Origin: CAYQTE01 sp964420285
Lineage (GTDB): Bacteria; Planctomycetota; Phycisphaerae; Tepidisphaerales; Tepidisphaeraceae
Assembly: GCA_964420285.1 (NCBI GenBank)
Contig: CAYQTE010000012.1
Span: 1-64,000, forward strand
Direction of reading: 5' to 3'
DNA length: 64,000 bases
Shown: positions 16,787 to 25,761 of the stretch, one piece after another
Numbering within the stretch: the first letter of the stretch is position 1
Layout of the letters: every line of letters starts with the position of its first letter
Program-made: the position numbers and the translations under genes
Notes under the pieces: model-generated
The model's input: the letters and a program-made list of their open reading frames with translations, nothing else
Database searches by the model: none
What the model was told of the DNA's origin: nothing

Positions 16787-18181
16787 GTGAGTAAATTGCC
16801 CGATGCCTTTGTCCGCGCGGCGTGCGCCGCCTTGTTCGTTTCTCTCGCCGGCCGGATGACGGCTGCGCAAGTGCCGGCCACGCAGCCGGATTCGGACCTG
16901 CGCCAGGAGGTCAGGGAGTTGCGCGCCGAAATGGAGCAGATGAAGGCGCACGACCAGGAATTGGAAAAGGAGCTGCAGGACCGGTCCGCCGGGCCCGCCA
17001 CCGCGCCGGCGGATTCGCAGGCGGCCGCGGCCCAGCGCGTGATCCAGGAGGCCGACGGGCAGAGTTTCGTGATGTCTTCCATCGGCCTGGGCGCCGGGTG
17101 GGATGCGTCAAGGGGAGCCTATATTGCCAGCGATGATGGGAATTTCCTGCTGCATCCGTTTGTCCTGCTGCAAATACGGGATGTCACCAACCAGCGCGAC
17201 GATGCCAAGGGCCCTGGCGAAAGCGAAACCGAAAATGGCTTTGAAACCCGCCGGTTGCAGCTTGGCCTGGACGGGAATGCCTTCTCGCCCGATTTCACCT
17301 ACCGCGTATTCGTCCAGGCCGATCGCAGCGGCGGAGAAACCACGCTCTACGACGCATGGGTGAAATACCATCTTCCGAATACGGCCTGGTCGATCGAAGG
17401 CGGGCAGTTCAAGGCGCCGCTGGCCCACGAACAGATGGTCTTCGATCGAACCCTGCTCGCCGCCGACCGCACACTTCTCGATGACGTCCTGGCCAGGGGC
17501 GAAGCTTTCAGTCAGGGCGCCATGGCCGTCTATGACAATCAGAACGCGGTTCGCGTCAAGGCCGATTTCACCAACGGCTACGGCATCAACGACATGAACT
17601 TCGCGAGCTATCCGGCCCGGCCGGCAAATTTCGGCATCGGCGCCCGGGCCGAATACAAGTTCATGGGCCAGTGGAGGGACTACGACCAGTTCACGGCATA
17701 CGACGACAAGGACGACCTGCTTGTCGCCGACATCGGCGGCGACTGGACCGAAGCCGATCCCTCCGACGCCATCCGCCAGGCCGCCGACGTGCAATGGGAT
17801 CACCAGGGGCTGGGGCTCTACGCAGCCTACATCGGTGACTATACCAGCCGCAACGGAACCAATGGCTCCGAAGGCAACACCTACGACGGCGGCGCTGCCG
17901 CCCAGATCAGTTATCTGATCGGCGGAACCAATCTCGAGCCGTTTGGCCGCTACGACTATCTCCATTTCGACGACAAGGAATTTGCCGCCAGGACCCAGAC
18001 CACCGTGCATGAGTTCACCGTCGGCGTGAACTACTATTTCAAGGGCCAGAACGCCAAACTGACCGTGGACGGCATGTACTTACCCAACGGATCCCCGGTT
18101 GACGACAACGGCTCGGGCGTTCTGGTCAGCAACGGCCACGAGGAACTTGTCGCCCGCGTACAGTTCCAGTTGGCGCTGTGA
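16787..18181 (+). CDS. OprO/OprP-type outer-membrane porin
   Basis: A 464-aa outer-membrane beta-barrel of the phosphate-selective porin O/P family. After a signal peptide (ending near AAQ) there is a short coiled coil (LRQEVRELRAEMEQMK and LEKELQ, about residues 38-65) and a spacer, then barrel strands such as FETRRLQLGLDGNAF, TYRVFVQADRSGGETTLYDAWVKYHL and a final strand VARVQFQLAL. OprP-type channels carry phosphate or other oxyanions. The GTG at 16787 follows ggag at a 7-bp spacing and beats the GTG at 16766. The ModE-like box just upstream and modE/mop just downstream suggest molybdate or tungstate as cargo; this is inference. Confidence 0.85.
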   Translation: MSKLPDAFVRAACAALFVSLAGRMTAAQVPATQPDSDLRQEVRELRAEMEQMKAHDQELEKELQDRSAGPATAPADSQAAAAQRVIQEADGQSFVMSSIGLGAGWDASRGAYIASDDGNFLLHPFVLLQIRDVTNQRDDAKGPGESETENGFETRRLQLGLDGNAFSPDFTYRVFVQADRSGGETTLYDAWVKYHLPNTAWSIEGGQFKAPLAHEQMVFDRTLLAADRTLLDDVLARGEAFSQGAMAVYDNQNAVRVKADFTNGYGINDMNFASYPARPANFGIGARAEYKFMGQWRDYDQFTAYDDKDDLLVADIGGDWTEADPSDAIRQAADVQWDHQGLGLYAAYIGDYTSRNGTNGSEGNTYDGGAAAQISYLIGGTNLEPFGRYDYLHFDDKEFAARTQTTVHEFTVGVNYYFKGQNAKLTVDGMYLPNGSPVDDNGSGVLVSNGHEELVARVQFQLAL

Positions 18182-18220
18182 TCTTCCCGCGGCTGCGCCG
18201 CAGTCCCACGCCCGCACCAT

Positions 18221-18610
18221 CTACACCCCCGCTGCGAACGGATCCCCGGCCGTGTCCAGGAGGTGTTCCAGTTGCAATTGCAGATCGCGATAAGTTCGCA
18301 GGACGAACGTTCCCAGTTCGGTCACGCTGGCGCCTCCGCCGCGACGCCCGCCGGTGGTGCTGACGACGAGCTTTCGCGGCCACGCCCGGTTAGTGCGGTC
18401 CAGCAGCATCCACGCCCGCCGGTAGCTGAACCCCAGCCGCCGCGCCGCCTCCGACAATGACCCGCACGCGCCGATCTGCTCGATCAGATCCGCGGCCGCA
18501 TCAGTGAAGACGGCCCGGCCGGCCGACTCGATCCAGATTCGGCCCCGCGTCTGTCGGGCGCGCATCATGCTCGCCGCAACCCGTCGCTTGGGACCGGCCG
18601 AGCGTTTCAT
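18221..18610 (-). CDS. ModE-type winged-helix regulator (DNA-binding domain only)
   Basis: A 129-aa protein matching the N-terminal LysR-like winged helix of ModE: RIWIESAGRAVFTDAAADLIEQI, then the HTH GSLSEAARRLGFSYRRAWMLLD and a wing TTGGRRGGGASVTELG. E. coli ModE adds two molybdate-binding Mop domains at the C-terminus; here the protein ends after the dimerisation helix, and the Mop domain is a separate upstream gene overlapping by ATGA. It probably senses molybdate through that partner and likely binds the operator at 16725-16754. Confidence 0.85.
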   Translation of the reverse strand: MKRSAGPKRRVAASMMRARQTRGRIWIESAGRAVFTDAAADLIEQIGACGSLSEAARRLGFSYRRAWMLLDRTNRAWPRKLVVSTTGGRRGGGASVTELGTFVLRTYRDLQLQLEHLLDTAGDPFAAGV

Positions 18611-18843
18611 GCCCGCTCGCCTTCGCCGGGCGCGGCATCGGTCGAGACGATCACTTCCGTCGCCTTGATCACCGCCGTCGCCTTCGCTCCCTTTTTCAAC
18701 TTCAGCCGCTTGGCCGACGACGTGCTGATCAGCGAAACGATCTGGTGACCCCCGCCGATGTCGATCACCACCTCGCTCATCACCGACCCGCTGCGAACCG
18801 ATACCACCGTTCCGGCAAATTGATTTCGTGCGCTGAGTCCCAT
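18607..18843 (-). CDS. Molbindin-like Mop/TOBE protein
   Basis: A 78-aa molybdenum-pterin/molybdate-binding protein of the Mop family. It has the canonical LSARNQFAGTVVSVRSGSVMSEVVIDIGGG start and the SLISTSSAKRLKLKKGAKATAVIKATEVIV end of a single TOBE domain. Such proteins assemble into hexamers that bind several oxyanions. ATG at 18843 fits the family; an in-frame TTG at 18879 would add 12 residues. Its stop overlaps the modE start, so together the two genes re-create ModE as two polypeptides. No modABC transporter is in the window. Confidence 0.85.
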   Translation of the reverse strand: MGLSARNQFAGTVVSVRSGSVMSEVVIDIGGGHQIVSLISTSSAKRLKLKKGAKATAVIKATEVIVSTDAAPGEGERA

Positions 18844-19019
18844 GCCGGCTATCTTCCCCTCGGCCGTGCGGCGCCGCAAGCGGCCGGGATCATGCAGAGA
18901 CAGGTGCGGATGAGTAGAATAGCCGCTATGCTCCGCTGTCCTTTGCGATACGGCCGGTTGTTTTTGAACTGCCCAACATCCGCCGGCGGCAAAGGCGAAA
19001 AAATCGCCGATTGCACGGC

Positions 19020-19103
19020 ATGTGCCCGGTGTGCGGCTACGATCTGCGCGCCAGTCCAGATCGGTGTCCGGAATGCGGTACGACGGTAAGAAAAGGCGCT
19101 TAG
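19020..19103 (+). pseudogene. Zinc-ribbon tail fragment (CPVCGYDLRASPDRCPECG)
   Basis: The 27-codon frame 19020-19103 starts M-CPVCGYDLR and ends with RCPECGTTV, a four-cysteine rubredoxin-like zinc ribbon that is a common C-terminal tail of planctomycete membrane proteins. In-frame sequence upstream is open back to a stop at 18915-18917 but has no ATG or GTG and no membrane segment, so only the tail of a lost gene, or a microprotein, seems to remain. It precedes acpS. Confidence 0.5.
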
Positions 19104-19134
19104 CAGGCTGTCAGGTTTTTGGAGGTGTGGCCGC

Positions 19135-19518
19135 ATGGCAATCGTCGGGCATGGCGTTGATCTGGTCGAAACGGCCCGCATCCGGCGGATGCTGGCGGAT
19201 CACGGCCAGCATTTCCTAGACCGCTGCTTCACGCCCGCCGAACAGGCGTATTGCAACGCCCGCTCCCGCCGCAGCGTCGAGCACCTGGCCGGCCGCTTCG
19301 CCGCCAAGGAGGCCATCCTCAAAGTCCTCGGCACCGGCTGGAGCGGCGGCATCGCCTGGACGGACATCCAGATCACCAACCAGCTTTCCGGCCAGCCGAT
19401 TGTCGAACTCACCGGTCTTTGCCGGAAGATCGCGGCCGAGCGCGGCATCCGCGCGTGGCACATCAGCATCAGCCACATCGAAACCCACGCCATCGCCAGC
19501 GCCATCGGCGAGGGCTGA
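19135..19518 (+). CDS. acpS: Holo-[acyl-carrier-protein] synthase
   Basis: A 127-aa enzyme, the usual AcpS length, that transfers 4'-phosphopantetheine from CoA to the serine of acyl carrier protein. The magnesium site is GHGVDLVETARI (Asp8 region) and the second signature is GRFAAKEAILKVLGTG (Glu of FAAKEA). The C-terminal SISHIETHAIASAI corresponds to the WHVSISH-type end. A strong ribosome site, ggaggtg, precedes the ATG. It is convergent with the GH2 gene. Confidence 0.92.
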   Translation: MAIVGHGVDLVETARIRRMLADHGQHFLDRCFTPAEQAYCNARSRRSVEHLAGRFAAKEAILKVLGTGWSGGIAWTDIQITNQLSGQPIVELTGLCRKIAAERGIRAWHISISHIETHAIASAIGEG

Positions 19519-19570
19519 CACCGTGGGATTCGCGGTGCGGAACTTGCTCAATCGAACTTCGCAGCCTGTT

Positions 19571-22432
19571 TCATCGACCCGCCGCCCGATCGACGTGCGC
19601 CTGGGCGTTGGTCGCGATGGCGGCCGAGCCGTTGTCGGGGAAGGTCCTGTCGGTGGTCGTCACGTTCCAGCCGTCCAGAACCACCAGCGGGAGATCGCTG
19701 CCGAGGTCTCTTGAAGCTGCTTCGATCGTGATGGTCGTACGCTCGCCGGGAAGCAGGGAGACATAGTTGTTCGAGTAGTACACCGGAAGCACGCGCAGGT
19801 TGGTTCGGGCATTGCGCAATTGCAGGTGCGCCATCACCGCTACGTTTTGCGTGGGATTCGACAGCGTGACGTCGAGCAGACAATTGCCGCCGGCGTCGTG
19901 GCGGACAACTGTGCAGTCGAGATTGACATCCGGCAGCGTGTCCAATGCGGTCAGATCATCTGGCGCAGTCTCCCGCCAGTAGAAATTGTCCGAGATGACC
20001 TTGTTGTCGGAATCGACCAGGTCGAGCTTCACGAAATGCACCGCGGACAATCCGGCCGGGAATTGAATCCCGCCCAAATCCTGTGTCTGCGACGGGGGCG
20101 ACGATGCGATCGCGATTGTCTTGTCGTATTTGCCCGTGCCGTCGAGATTGAAAATGCGGACGCGATATTTCAGGTCGTGCAGGCTTGCTGGCGTATTGTT
20201 CACCATGCCGACGTGAAAATCGTCCTGCGTCATCATGATGTGGACAGGCTCGCACGCCTTCTGCACCGCGAAGAACGATGCGAAGGGCTCGAGGGAATAA
20301 TCGTAAATCTGCCACACCAGGCACGGCTGGGCGGGGTTGCTCATCCAGGTGATGACCGCCGTGCAGGGATTGAACATGCGGAAGAGGCGGGCTTCGTACA
20401 TGGCGCGAAACGCCTCGTAATCCGCCATTTGCGATTTGCGGACAAAATCGGCCAAAGTGGTGTACGACCCATAGCGTTTGGCGATGGCGACATGGAACGG
20501 ATTGCCGGCCGGGCTGCCGTTGCCGGTCACCAGATCGTGTTCGGCCCAGTCGTCGTTGGGGAAATTCTTGTCGAACCAGTCCTTTTCCGGCATCCAGGAC
20601 TGGATGGCCTCAAGCGTGGGTATCGACGCGCTGCCGACTTCCGTGTTGAACGCGGGATAGAGGCCGTAAAAGCCGTGCGGCGGGCGCCAGCCATAGCCGC
20701 CGCCGCCGGAAACCACGCCGTTGCCGGCCGTCGAACTCGACTGATAGTAGCGGGTCTGATCCAGATCCCTGATGATCTGCGTATTGCCGCGATCGATCTC
20801 CGGCGGTGGCGCGCCTTCATTACGGCCGCACCAGACCACGATCGACGCGTGGTTGCGAAACCGCAGCACCTTGTCGCGCACGTTCGCCAGATAGACATCG
20901 ACATCGAGCGGATTCAAGCCGTTGGCCGGATTTGCCTGGAAGAACTCGTCCCACACCATGATTCCATATTGATCGCACAGGTCGTAGAGGTCTTCGGTGG
21001 TGCTCTGGCCGACCCAGTTGCGGAGGATGGTGTAATGGGCGAGCTTGTGCATCTTGATTTGCGCCTCCAGTCGCTGGGGCGGGATGCGCTTCAGCGCCTC
21101 GTCCATTCCCCAGTTGCCGCCCTTGGCGAAGACGCGAACGCCGTTGACCGACAGCGTGAGGTTGGTCGAGCCGTCTACAAAATATGTCACTTTGCGGATG
21201 CCGATCTTCAGGTCTTTGGCATCCGATGAAACGCCTTTGATGTCGAAACTGAGATGCAGCGGATAGAGATACGCATCGCCGTATCCATTGGGCCACCAGA
21301 GTCTCGGATTGTTTATGCGCAATTGCCTCGCGTTCTGCGGATTGACCTTGATCCGCTCTTCGCTTCTGGGCGCCAGCGCGATCGGCGCCGATTGAAACGC
21401 GATATCCCCAAGCTTGCCGCTCAGCACGCCCGTCTGCGCCGTGTCGGAGATGTTCCGGATCGTCGCCTCGATTGATACGTCGGCCGAGTCGATGCGCGGC
21501 AGCGGCAGATCGGTGAAGACGAACGGATTCTCAATGATCACCGGCCCGGATTGCGACATGGTCACCGCCTGCCAGATGCCCATTTGCCGGTCGCGGATGC
21601 CGGGAACCCAGTCCCAGCCGATGGACGCGACAAACGTCGGCCCGTCCTGACCGAGCGGCCCGTTGGTCCCGCCGCCGTTGGGACCGCGCTGGTTGGCCAC
21701 CGTTTTCTCCCACGGGTCGCCCGGATGCGATGGCGGCCTGATCAACACCGCGACGGCCGCCTTCTCGCCGGGCTTGACCATCGCTGTAACGTTGAAATTC
21801 CCACGGATGAATGCCCCCTTGATCGTCCCCGCCTTGCTCCCGTTCACCCACACATCCGCGATGTAATTGATGCCGTCGAAATTCAGCCAGACCTGTCTGC
21901 CCGCATAGCCGGCCGGAACCGTGAATTCGGTTCGATACCAATACGATGTGCGCGAGAGACTTTCCGGGATGATGTTGGGCCGGTTGTTTTCGCCGTAGAG
22001 AGGCTCGGGGTACACATTATTATTCACGAGCGTGGCCAGGACGGTTCCCGGCACGGTGGCCTTGTACCAGGCCGAGGATGACGGGCCGGGCGCCTGCGCC
22101 CATTGCGAGGAATAATTCGGCCGGTTCTTCTCCGGCTGCGCGGGCCAATTCGTCCCGCCCAGTCCGACGCCGCCGCTGAAGTAGCGAACGGCGTCGGGAA
22201 TCAGTGATGCGGTTGGCGGATTGGCGGTGGCGGTGGGCGGCGGCGAATAGGGCCCCGGCGCGTACACATCCGTCGCGTAGCCGACGCGGGAAATCGCCTC
22301 GCCCGTCGTCTTCACGTGGGCGATATCCTGCATCAGCCAATCCGATGAAATGGTCACCGGCGATTGCGCAAATCCGCGGTGGGCAACTGCGAAAACGCAC
22401 AGCAATCCCGCGATGGCGGTAATGGTTTTCAT
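19571..22432 (-). CDS. GH2-family glycoside hydrolase (beta-mannosidase/exo-glucosaminidase-like)
   Basis: A 953-aa secreted enzyme. A signal peptide (KTITAIAGLLCVFAVAHRGFAQ) precedes the GH2 layout: sugar-binding domain (WYRTEFTVP, VWLNFDGINYIADVWVNG), immunoglobulin-like domain (LWWPNGYGDAYLYPL) and a TIM barrel with RNWVGQSTTEDLYDLCDQ, VWDEFF, the acid/base E539 in WCGRNEG and the probable nucleophile E598 in FNTEVGSAS. The WPNGYG and RNWVGQ motifs point to the mannosidase or exo-beta-glucosaminidase branch. ATG 22432 gives the signal peptide; the longer frame overlaps the divergent MFS start. A TATACT -10 on this strand lies only about 12 nt before the ATG. Confidence 0.82.
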   Translation of the reverse strand: MKTITAIAGLLCVFAVAHRGFAQSPVTISSDWLMQDIAHVKTTGEAISRVGYATDVYAPGPYSPPPTATANPPTASLIPDAVRYFSGGVGLGGTNWPAQPEKNRPNYSSQWAQAPGPSSSAWYKATVPGTVLATLVNNNVYPEPLYGENNRPNIIPESLSRTSYWYRTEFTVPAGYAGRQVWLNFDGINYIADVWVNGSKAGTIKGAFIRGNFNVTAMVKPGEKAAVAVLIRPPSHPGDPWEKTVANQRGPNGGGTNGPLGQDGPTFVASIGWDWVPGIRDRQMGIWQAVTMSQSGPVIIENPFVFTDLPLPRIDSADVSIEATIRNISDTAQTGVLSGKLGDIAFQSAPIALAPRSEERIKVNPQNARQLRINNPRLWWPNGYGDAYLYPLHLSFDIKGVSSDAKDLKIGIRKVTYFVDGSTNLTLSVNGVRVFAKGGNWGMDEALKRIPPQRLEAQIKMHKLAHYTILRNWVGQSTTEDLYDLCDQYGIMVWDEFFQANPANGLNPLDVDVYLANVRDKVLRFRNHASIVVWCGRNEGAPPPEIDRGNTQIIRDLDQTRYYQSSSTAGNGVVSGGGGYGWRPPHGFYGLYPAFNTEVGSASIPTLEAIQSWMPEKDWFDKNFPNDDWAEHDLVTGNGSPAGNPFHVAIAKRYGSYTTLADFVRKSQMADYEAFRAMYEARLFRMFNPCTAVITWMSNPAQPCLVWQIYDYSLEPFASFFAVQKACEPVHIMMTQDDFHVGMVNNTPASLHDLKYRVRIFNLDGTGKYDKTIAIASSPPSQTQDLGGIQFPAGLSAVHFVKLDLVDSDNKVISDNFYWRETAPDDLTALDTLPDVNLDCTVVRHDAGGNCLLDVTLSNPTQNVAVMAHLQLRNARTNLRVLPVYYSNNYVSLLPGERTTITIEAASRDLGSDLPLVVLDGWNVTTTDRTFPDNGSAAIATNAQAHVDRAAGR

Positions 22433-22499
22433 GGTGAATGTGATAGTATACAAATAACAGGGTTCAGTTCGTGGTCCGGCGGAACTTGTTTTTCGGGAG

Positions 22500-23828
22500 A
22501 TGGCCATTCGTCAGGAAACGGAAATTCACTCGGCCGTGCCTCCGGGCTCATCACCCGCGCCCGTTGCAAGTCGGCCCGCCGAGCGACTGAGCGATCTTAC
22601 CCCAACTCAATGGCGATCGGGGATCGCCGCGTGGCTCGGCTGGGCCTTTGACGGGCTGGATTCCCATATCTATACGCTGGTCGCGGCGCCGTTTGTGGCT
22701 CAGCTTCTCCATGCCTCCAGCGCCACCGATCCGGCCGTAAAGGTCAGGAGCGCATGGGTTCAGGCGGCTTTTCTCGTCGGTTGGGCTTTGGGCGGAGGCG
22801 TCTTTGGACGTGTCGGAGACGTGATCGGCCGAAGCCGCACGCTGGGGCTGACCATCCTGACCTACGCGATGTTCACCGGATTGTCGGTGTTCGCGATGAC
22901 ATGGTGGCACCTGCTCATCTTCCGATTTCTGGCGGCCCTGGGGATCGGCGGCGAGTGGGCCGTCGGCTCGGCTCTGGTCGCGGAGACCTGGCCGCGGCGC
23001 TGGCAGGTGTGGATGTCGGCGGCGCTGCAGGCGGGCATCAACATCGGCATCCTGGTTGCCTGCCTCACGGTGTATGTAATGGCGCGCCTGCCCGAGCGGT
23101 TCGTCTTCCTGGTTGGCGTCCTGCCGGCACTGATCGTCTACTGGATTCGCCAGTCGGTCCCCGAACCTCAGGCGTGGCATGACGCCAGGCTCGCCGCGGC
23201 CAAACCGCCGTCCTGGACCGAACTCTTCAAGGGCGAGGTGCGGCGGACGACCATACTGGCGGTGATTGTCTGCGCGTGTTTGCTGACCGCGTGGTGGGCA
23301 TTCATGTTCTGGAACGTGCAGCACCTGCGCAGCCTCGGCGAGGTGGCCGGTTGGAGCGACGCCGACAAGCAGAGGCTGGTCAGCTCGGCGTTCTTTCTGG
23401 TGATCGGCGTGTCGATCCCGGGCAATTTCTTCGCCGCGTTCCTGGCCCGGTTCTTCGGCTATCGCTGGGCCATCGCCCTGATGTGCCTGGGATTCTTCAC
23501 AACGATGTTCGGAACCTATTGCATCCCGCGCGATTATGCCTCGATGCTCCGATGGCTGCCGTGGGTCGGATTCTTCTCCGGCGTGTTCGCTCTGTTCACC
23601 ATGTACCTGCCGCCGCTGTTTCCCATTCTCCTCCGCACCACCGGCGCCGGGTTCAGTTTCAACATCGGCCGCATCGCCGCGGCCGTCGGCACGCTCGTCT
23701 TCGGCCTGTTCGCCACGGTGAACGATTCGCGGGTTGTGCTTCTGTACAATTCGTTTCTGCTCATCCCGGGCATGATCGTGGTGCTCTTCATGCCCGAAGG
23801 CCATGCGCCCGATTCCGCCCCGGCTTGA
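22500..23828 (+). CDS. MFS transporter, metabolite:H+ symporter-like
   Basis: A 442-aa transporter with about 12 helices. The first helix carries WLGWAFDGLDSHIYTLVAAPF, the F-D-G/x-D signature of the aromatic-acid/metabolite:H+ symporter and sugar-transporter branches, and the loop between helices 2 and 3 has GRVGDVIGRSRTL, the canonical G-x3-D-R-x-GR-type motif. LRFLAALGIGGEWAVGSALVAETWP is the typical helix 4-5 G-E motif. It is divergent from the GH2 gene with overlapping 5' regions, so the two may be co-regulated and it may import a GH2 product. Substrate unknown. Confidence 0.83.
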   Translation: MAIRQETEIHSAVPPGSSPAPVASRPAERLSDLTPTQWRSGIAAWLGWAFDGLDSHIYTLVAAPFVAQLLHASSATDPAVKVRSAWVQAAFLVGWALGGGVFGRVGDVIGRSRTLGLTILTYAMFTGLSVFAMTWWHLLIFRFLAALGIGGEWAVGSALVAETWPRRWQVWMSAALQAGINIGILVACLTVYVMARLPERFVFLVGVLPALIVYWIRQSVPEPQAWHDARLAAAKPPSWTELFKGEVRRTTILAVIVCACLLTAWWAFMFWNVQHLRSLGEVAGWSDADKQRLVSSAFFLVIGVSIPGNFFAAFLARFFGYRWAIALMCLGFFTTMFGTYCIPRDYASMLRWLPWVGFFSGVFALFTMYLPPLFPILLRTTGAGFSFNIGRIAAAVGTLVFGLFATVNDSRVVLLYNSFLLIPGMIVVLFMPEGHAPDSAPA

Positions 23829-23852
23829 GCAATATCGCCAACTCCGCCGCCG

Positions 23853-25193
23853 TCACGGCTGAAACGGCACCGACAGCTCCTGCGGGATGAACGGCACAAG
23901 CGGCTTGTTCAGGTCGGATGGATCGTAGTTATTGGCCAGCTCCAGCGGCATGATGTAATACAATGCCGTGAATCCCCAGAACTCGGCATGGCCCAGGCCG
24001 GCGCCGGTTTCGGCATTGTAATACTCCCACAGGTGCGTGTTCTTGACGACCGCCATCTCGAACAGCCGCTTGGATAGTTCTTTGGCGACATCGCTCATGC
24101 CGTAGCGGACCAGGCCGTGGAACGCCATGTAGTTGTACGGCGCCCAGGTCGAGCCGCGCCAGTTGCACTCGTTGCGGTTGTCGCCCTGGTAATAATCCGG
24201 CTCCGTCTTGGCGTAGCTGGCTATTGGATAGTTCAGCCAGAATTCCTTCTCGTTGAGCAGATGCTCGTTGACGATGCGTTTGGCGCGCTCGGGCGTGGCG
24301 GCGCCGCAGAACAGGGGCATGAAGGCCGATCCGGATTTCACCGGCACCTTCGACTTGGTCTTTTCATTGCGATCATAGTAGAAGCCATCTTTCTCATCCC
24401 AGAAGACGTCGTTGATGAGCTGGCACAGCTTCTGGGACCGCGCGGTGTATTGTCTGGCGTCGTCCGGCTTGCCCAGGGCGGTGGCGATCACCGCCATCGC
24501 GTCGAACTCGCGCACCAGGTAGCTGGCCAGATCGACCCCTTCATCCTGGAACGACGCCAGCGGTCCCGCCCGGCTCCACTGGTTGTCGGTGCCCGCTTCA
24601 TCCGCCGAGTTCCACGTCGGCAGCCCGTTGCCATCCCCATCGTACGACATCCACTTGTCCAGATATTTCCCCAGCCGCGTGTAATAATTCCCCGCCACCC
24701 AGGAAAAATCATCCTTGTTCTGCCGGCATCCCAATACGACCAGTTGCGCCAGGAACGGCTTGAAATGTTGACGGTCGCGCTGCTTGATCAGGCTGCGATT
24801 GATATATCCGTCCGGCTGCTGCCGGTCGAGAAACAACTTGAGATTGGAAAAACAGTAAGGCCAGATTCCGTAGTAGGACATGTACATGTTTTCAAAGTAC
24901 AAGTCCCAGTCGTAATATTCGTTGTATGGGTACCCGGTGATAACTTTCTCGGCCGATCCCGCGAAATTCCGCAGGCCGCGGCTGCGCATGTCGGAATTGG
25001 TCTTGGCAAGACGGACCTTCAGCTCCGTCCATTGCGCTGCCGGAATACTTTGCTGGAACGCCAGCGTTCCCGGCGACGGGCGGGTCGCGGGCATCATGGC
25101 CGGCATTGTAGTCTGCCCCAAAATTGATCGACCCGCCCCGACAGCCGCCAGAGCCGCTGTCGTCTTCAGAAATCCGCGACGTGAAATGGACAT
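23853..25193 (-). CDS. Exported six-hairpin glycosidase (MGH1/GH63/trehalase-like)
   Basis: A 446-aa (alpha/alpha)6-barrel protein. A twin-arginine signal (SISRRGFLKTTAALAAVGAG) directs folded export. The barrel contains YNEYYDWDLYFENMY (the substrate-binding W-D motif of the family), NGLPTWNSADEAGTDNQW with acidic residues, VDLASYLVREF, FYYDRN and a closing NWRGSTWAPYNYMAFHGL followed by HLWEYYNAETG, where the second catalytic acid of these inverting enzymes is expected. It resembles mannosylglycerate hydrolase MGH1 and GH63. It has a good ribosome site (cggag). Convergent with the MFS gene. Exact substrate unknown. Confidence 0.75.
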   Translation of the reverse strand: MSISRRGFLKTTAALAAVGAGRSILGQTTMPAMMPATRPSPGTLAFQQSIPAAQWTELKVRLAKTNSDMRSRGLRNFAGSAEKVITGYPYNEYYDWDLYFENMYMSYYGIWPYCFSNLKLFLDRQQPDGYINRSLIKQRDRQHFKPFLAQLVVLGCRQNKDDFSWVAGNYYTRLGKYLDKWMSYDGDGNGLPTWNSADEAGTDNQWSRAGPLASFQDEGVDLASYLVREFDAMAVIATALGKPDDARQYTARSQKLCQLINDVFWDEKDGFYYDRNEKTKSKVPVKSGSAFMPLFCGAATPERAKRIVNEHLLNEKEFWLNYPIASYAKTEPDYYQGDNRNECNWRGSTWAPYNYMAFHGLVRYGMSDVAKELSKRLFEMAVVKNTHLWEYYNAETGAGLGHAEFWGFTALYYIMPLELANNYDPSDLNKPLVPFIPQELSVPFQP

Positions 25194-25356
25194 AACATCT
25201 CCGCTTGTTGTGCCGAGCCATCAAACATACGCCTGCCGCCGTCGCGACGGCTCGGACATGTGCGATCAACTGCGCGCCGCGCGACAGCAAGGCCACTATA
25301 CCACGCCCGCATTTGCCGCGGCAATCCTATTCCGGCAAGCGAGGCACGGCGAACAA

Positions 25357-25557
25357 CTATAGCCCGTCAACATACGCCTTGGCTTGGGCCGTCGAACATT
25401 TTCTGATGCGCCGCGCAACCATGATGACTCGGACAGGTTCGAGCCGCGCCAGCACCGCCAGAACGCTGGTCAATTTGCTGCCCCACCACTCCTTGAATTC
25501 CCGCTCCGGCGTGAAGTCCGGGTACTGATTGAAGCTGAGGATTCTCATGTCCATCAT
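25357..25557 (-). CDS. Small protein of unknown function in the SPFH operon
   Basis: A 66-aa, basic, Trp-containing protein (RILSFNQYPDFTPEREFKEWWG near the start, then a helix KLTSVLAVLARLEPVRVIMVARRI). No family recognised; the ending CSTAQAKAYVDGL vaguely recalls the last helix of ribosomal protein L7/L12. Its start overlaps the stop of the ribbon-helix-helix gene by ATGA, so it is the third gene of the SPFH operon. Confidence 0.6.
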   Translation of the reverse strand: MMDMRILSFNQYPDFTPEREFKEWWGSKLTSVLAVLARLEPVRVIMVARRIRKCSTAQAKAYVDGL

Positions 25558-25754
25558 CCTTCGACTTTCGGCTGGCTCGGCGGAATCCGCGGCTGGCCCG
25601 GCGGGGGTTTGCTGCGGCCGGACTCGATCAGGGCCTTGCGCAGCAGAAATTCGATCTGGCCATTGAGACTGCGCAGGTCGTCATCCGCCCAGCGCTGGAT
25701 CGCGCCCAGCGTGGCCGGATCGATGCGAAGAAGAAAGGGCTTGCGGTCGGCCAC
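25554..25754 (-). CDS. Arc-like ribbon-helix-helix protein
   Basis: A 66-aa small DNA-binding protein read from a GTG. KPFLLRIDPATLGAIQRWADDDLRSLNGQIEFLLRKAL is a textbook RHH fold: a beta strand that inserts into the major groove, then two helices, as in Arc and MetJ. A proline-rich tail follows. It begins 7 bp after the SPFH stop and overlaps the next gene by ATGA. As the only DNA-binding protein in the operon, it is a candidate autoregulator acting at the palindrome at 26659-26672. Confidence 0.78.
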   Translation of the reverse strand: MADRKPFLLRIDPATLGAIQRWADDDLRSLNGQIEFLLRKALIESGRSKPPPGQPRIPPSQPKVEG

Positions 25755-25761
25755 GGGAATA

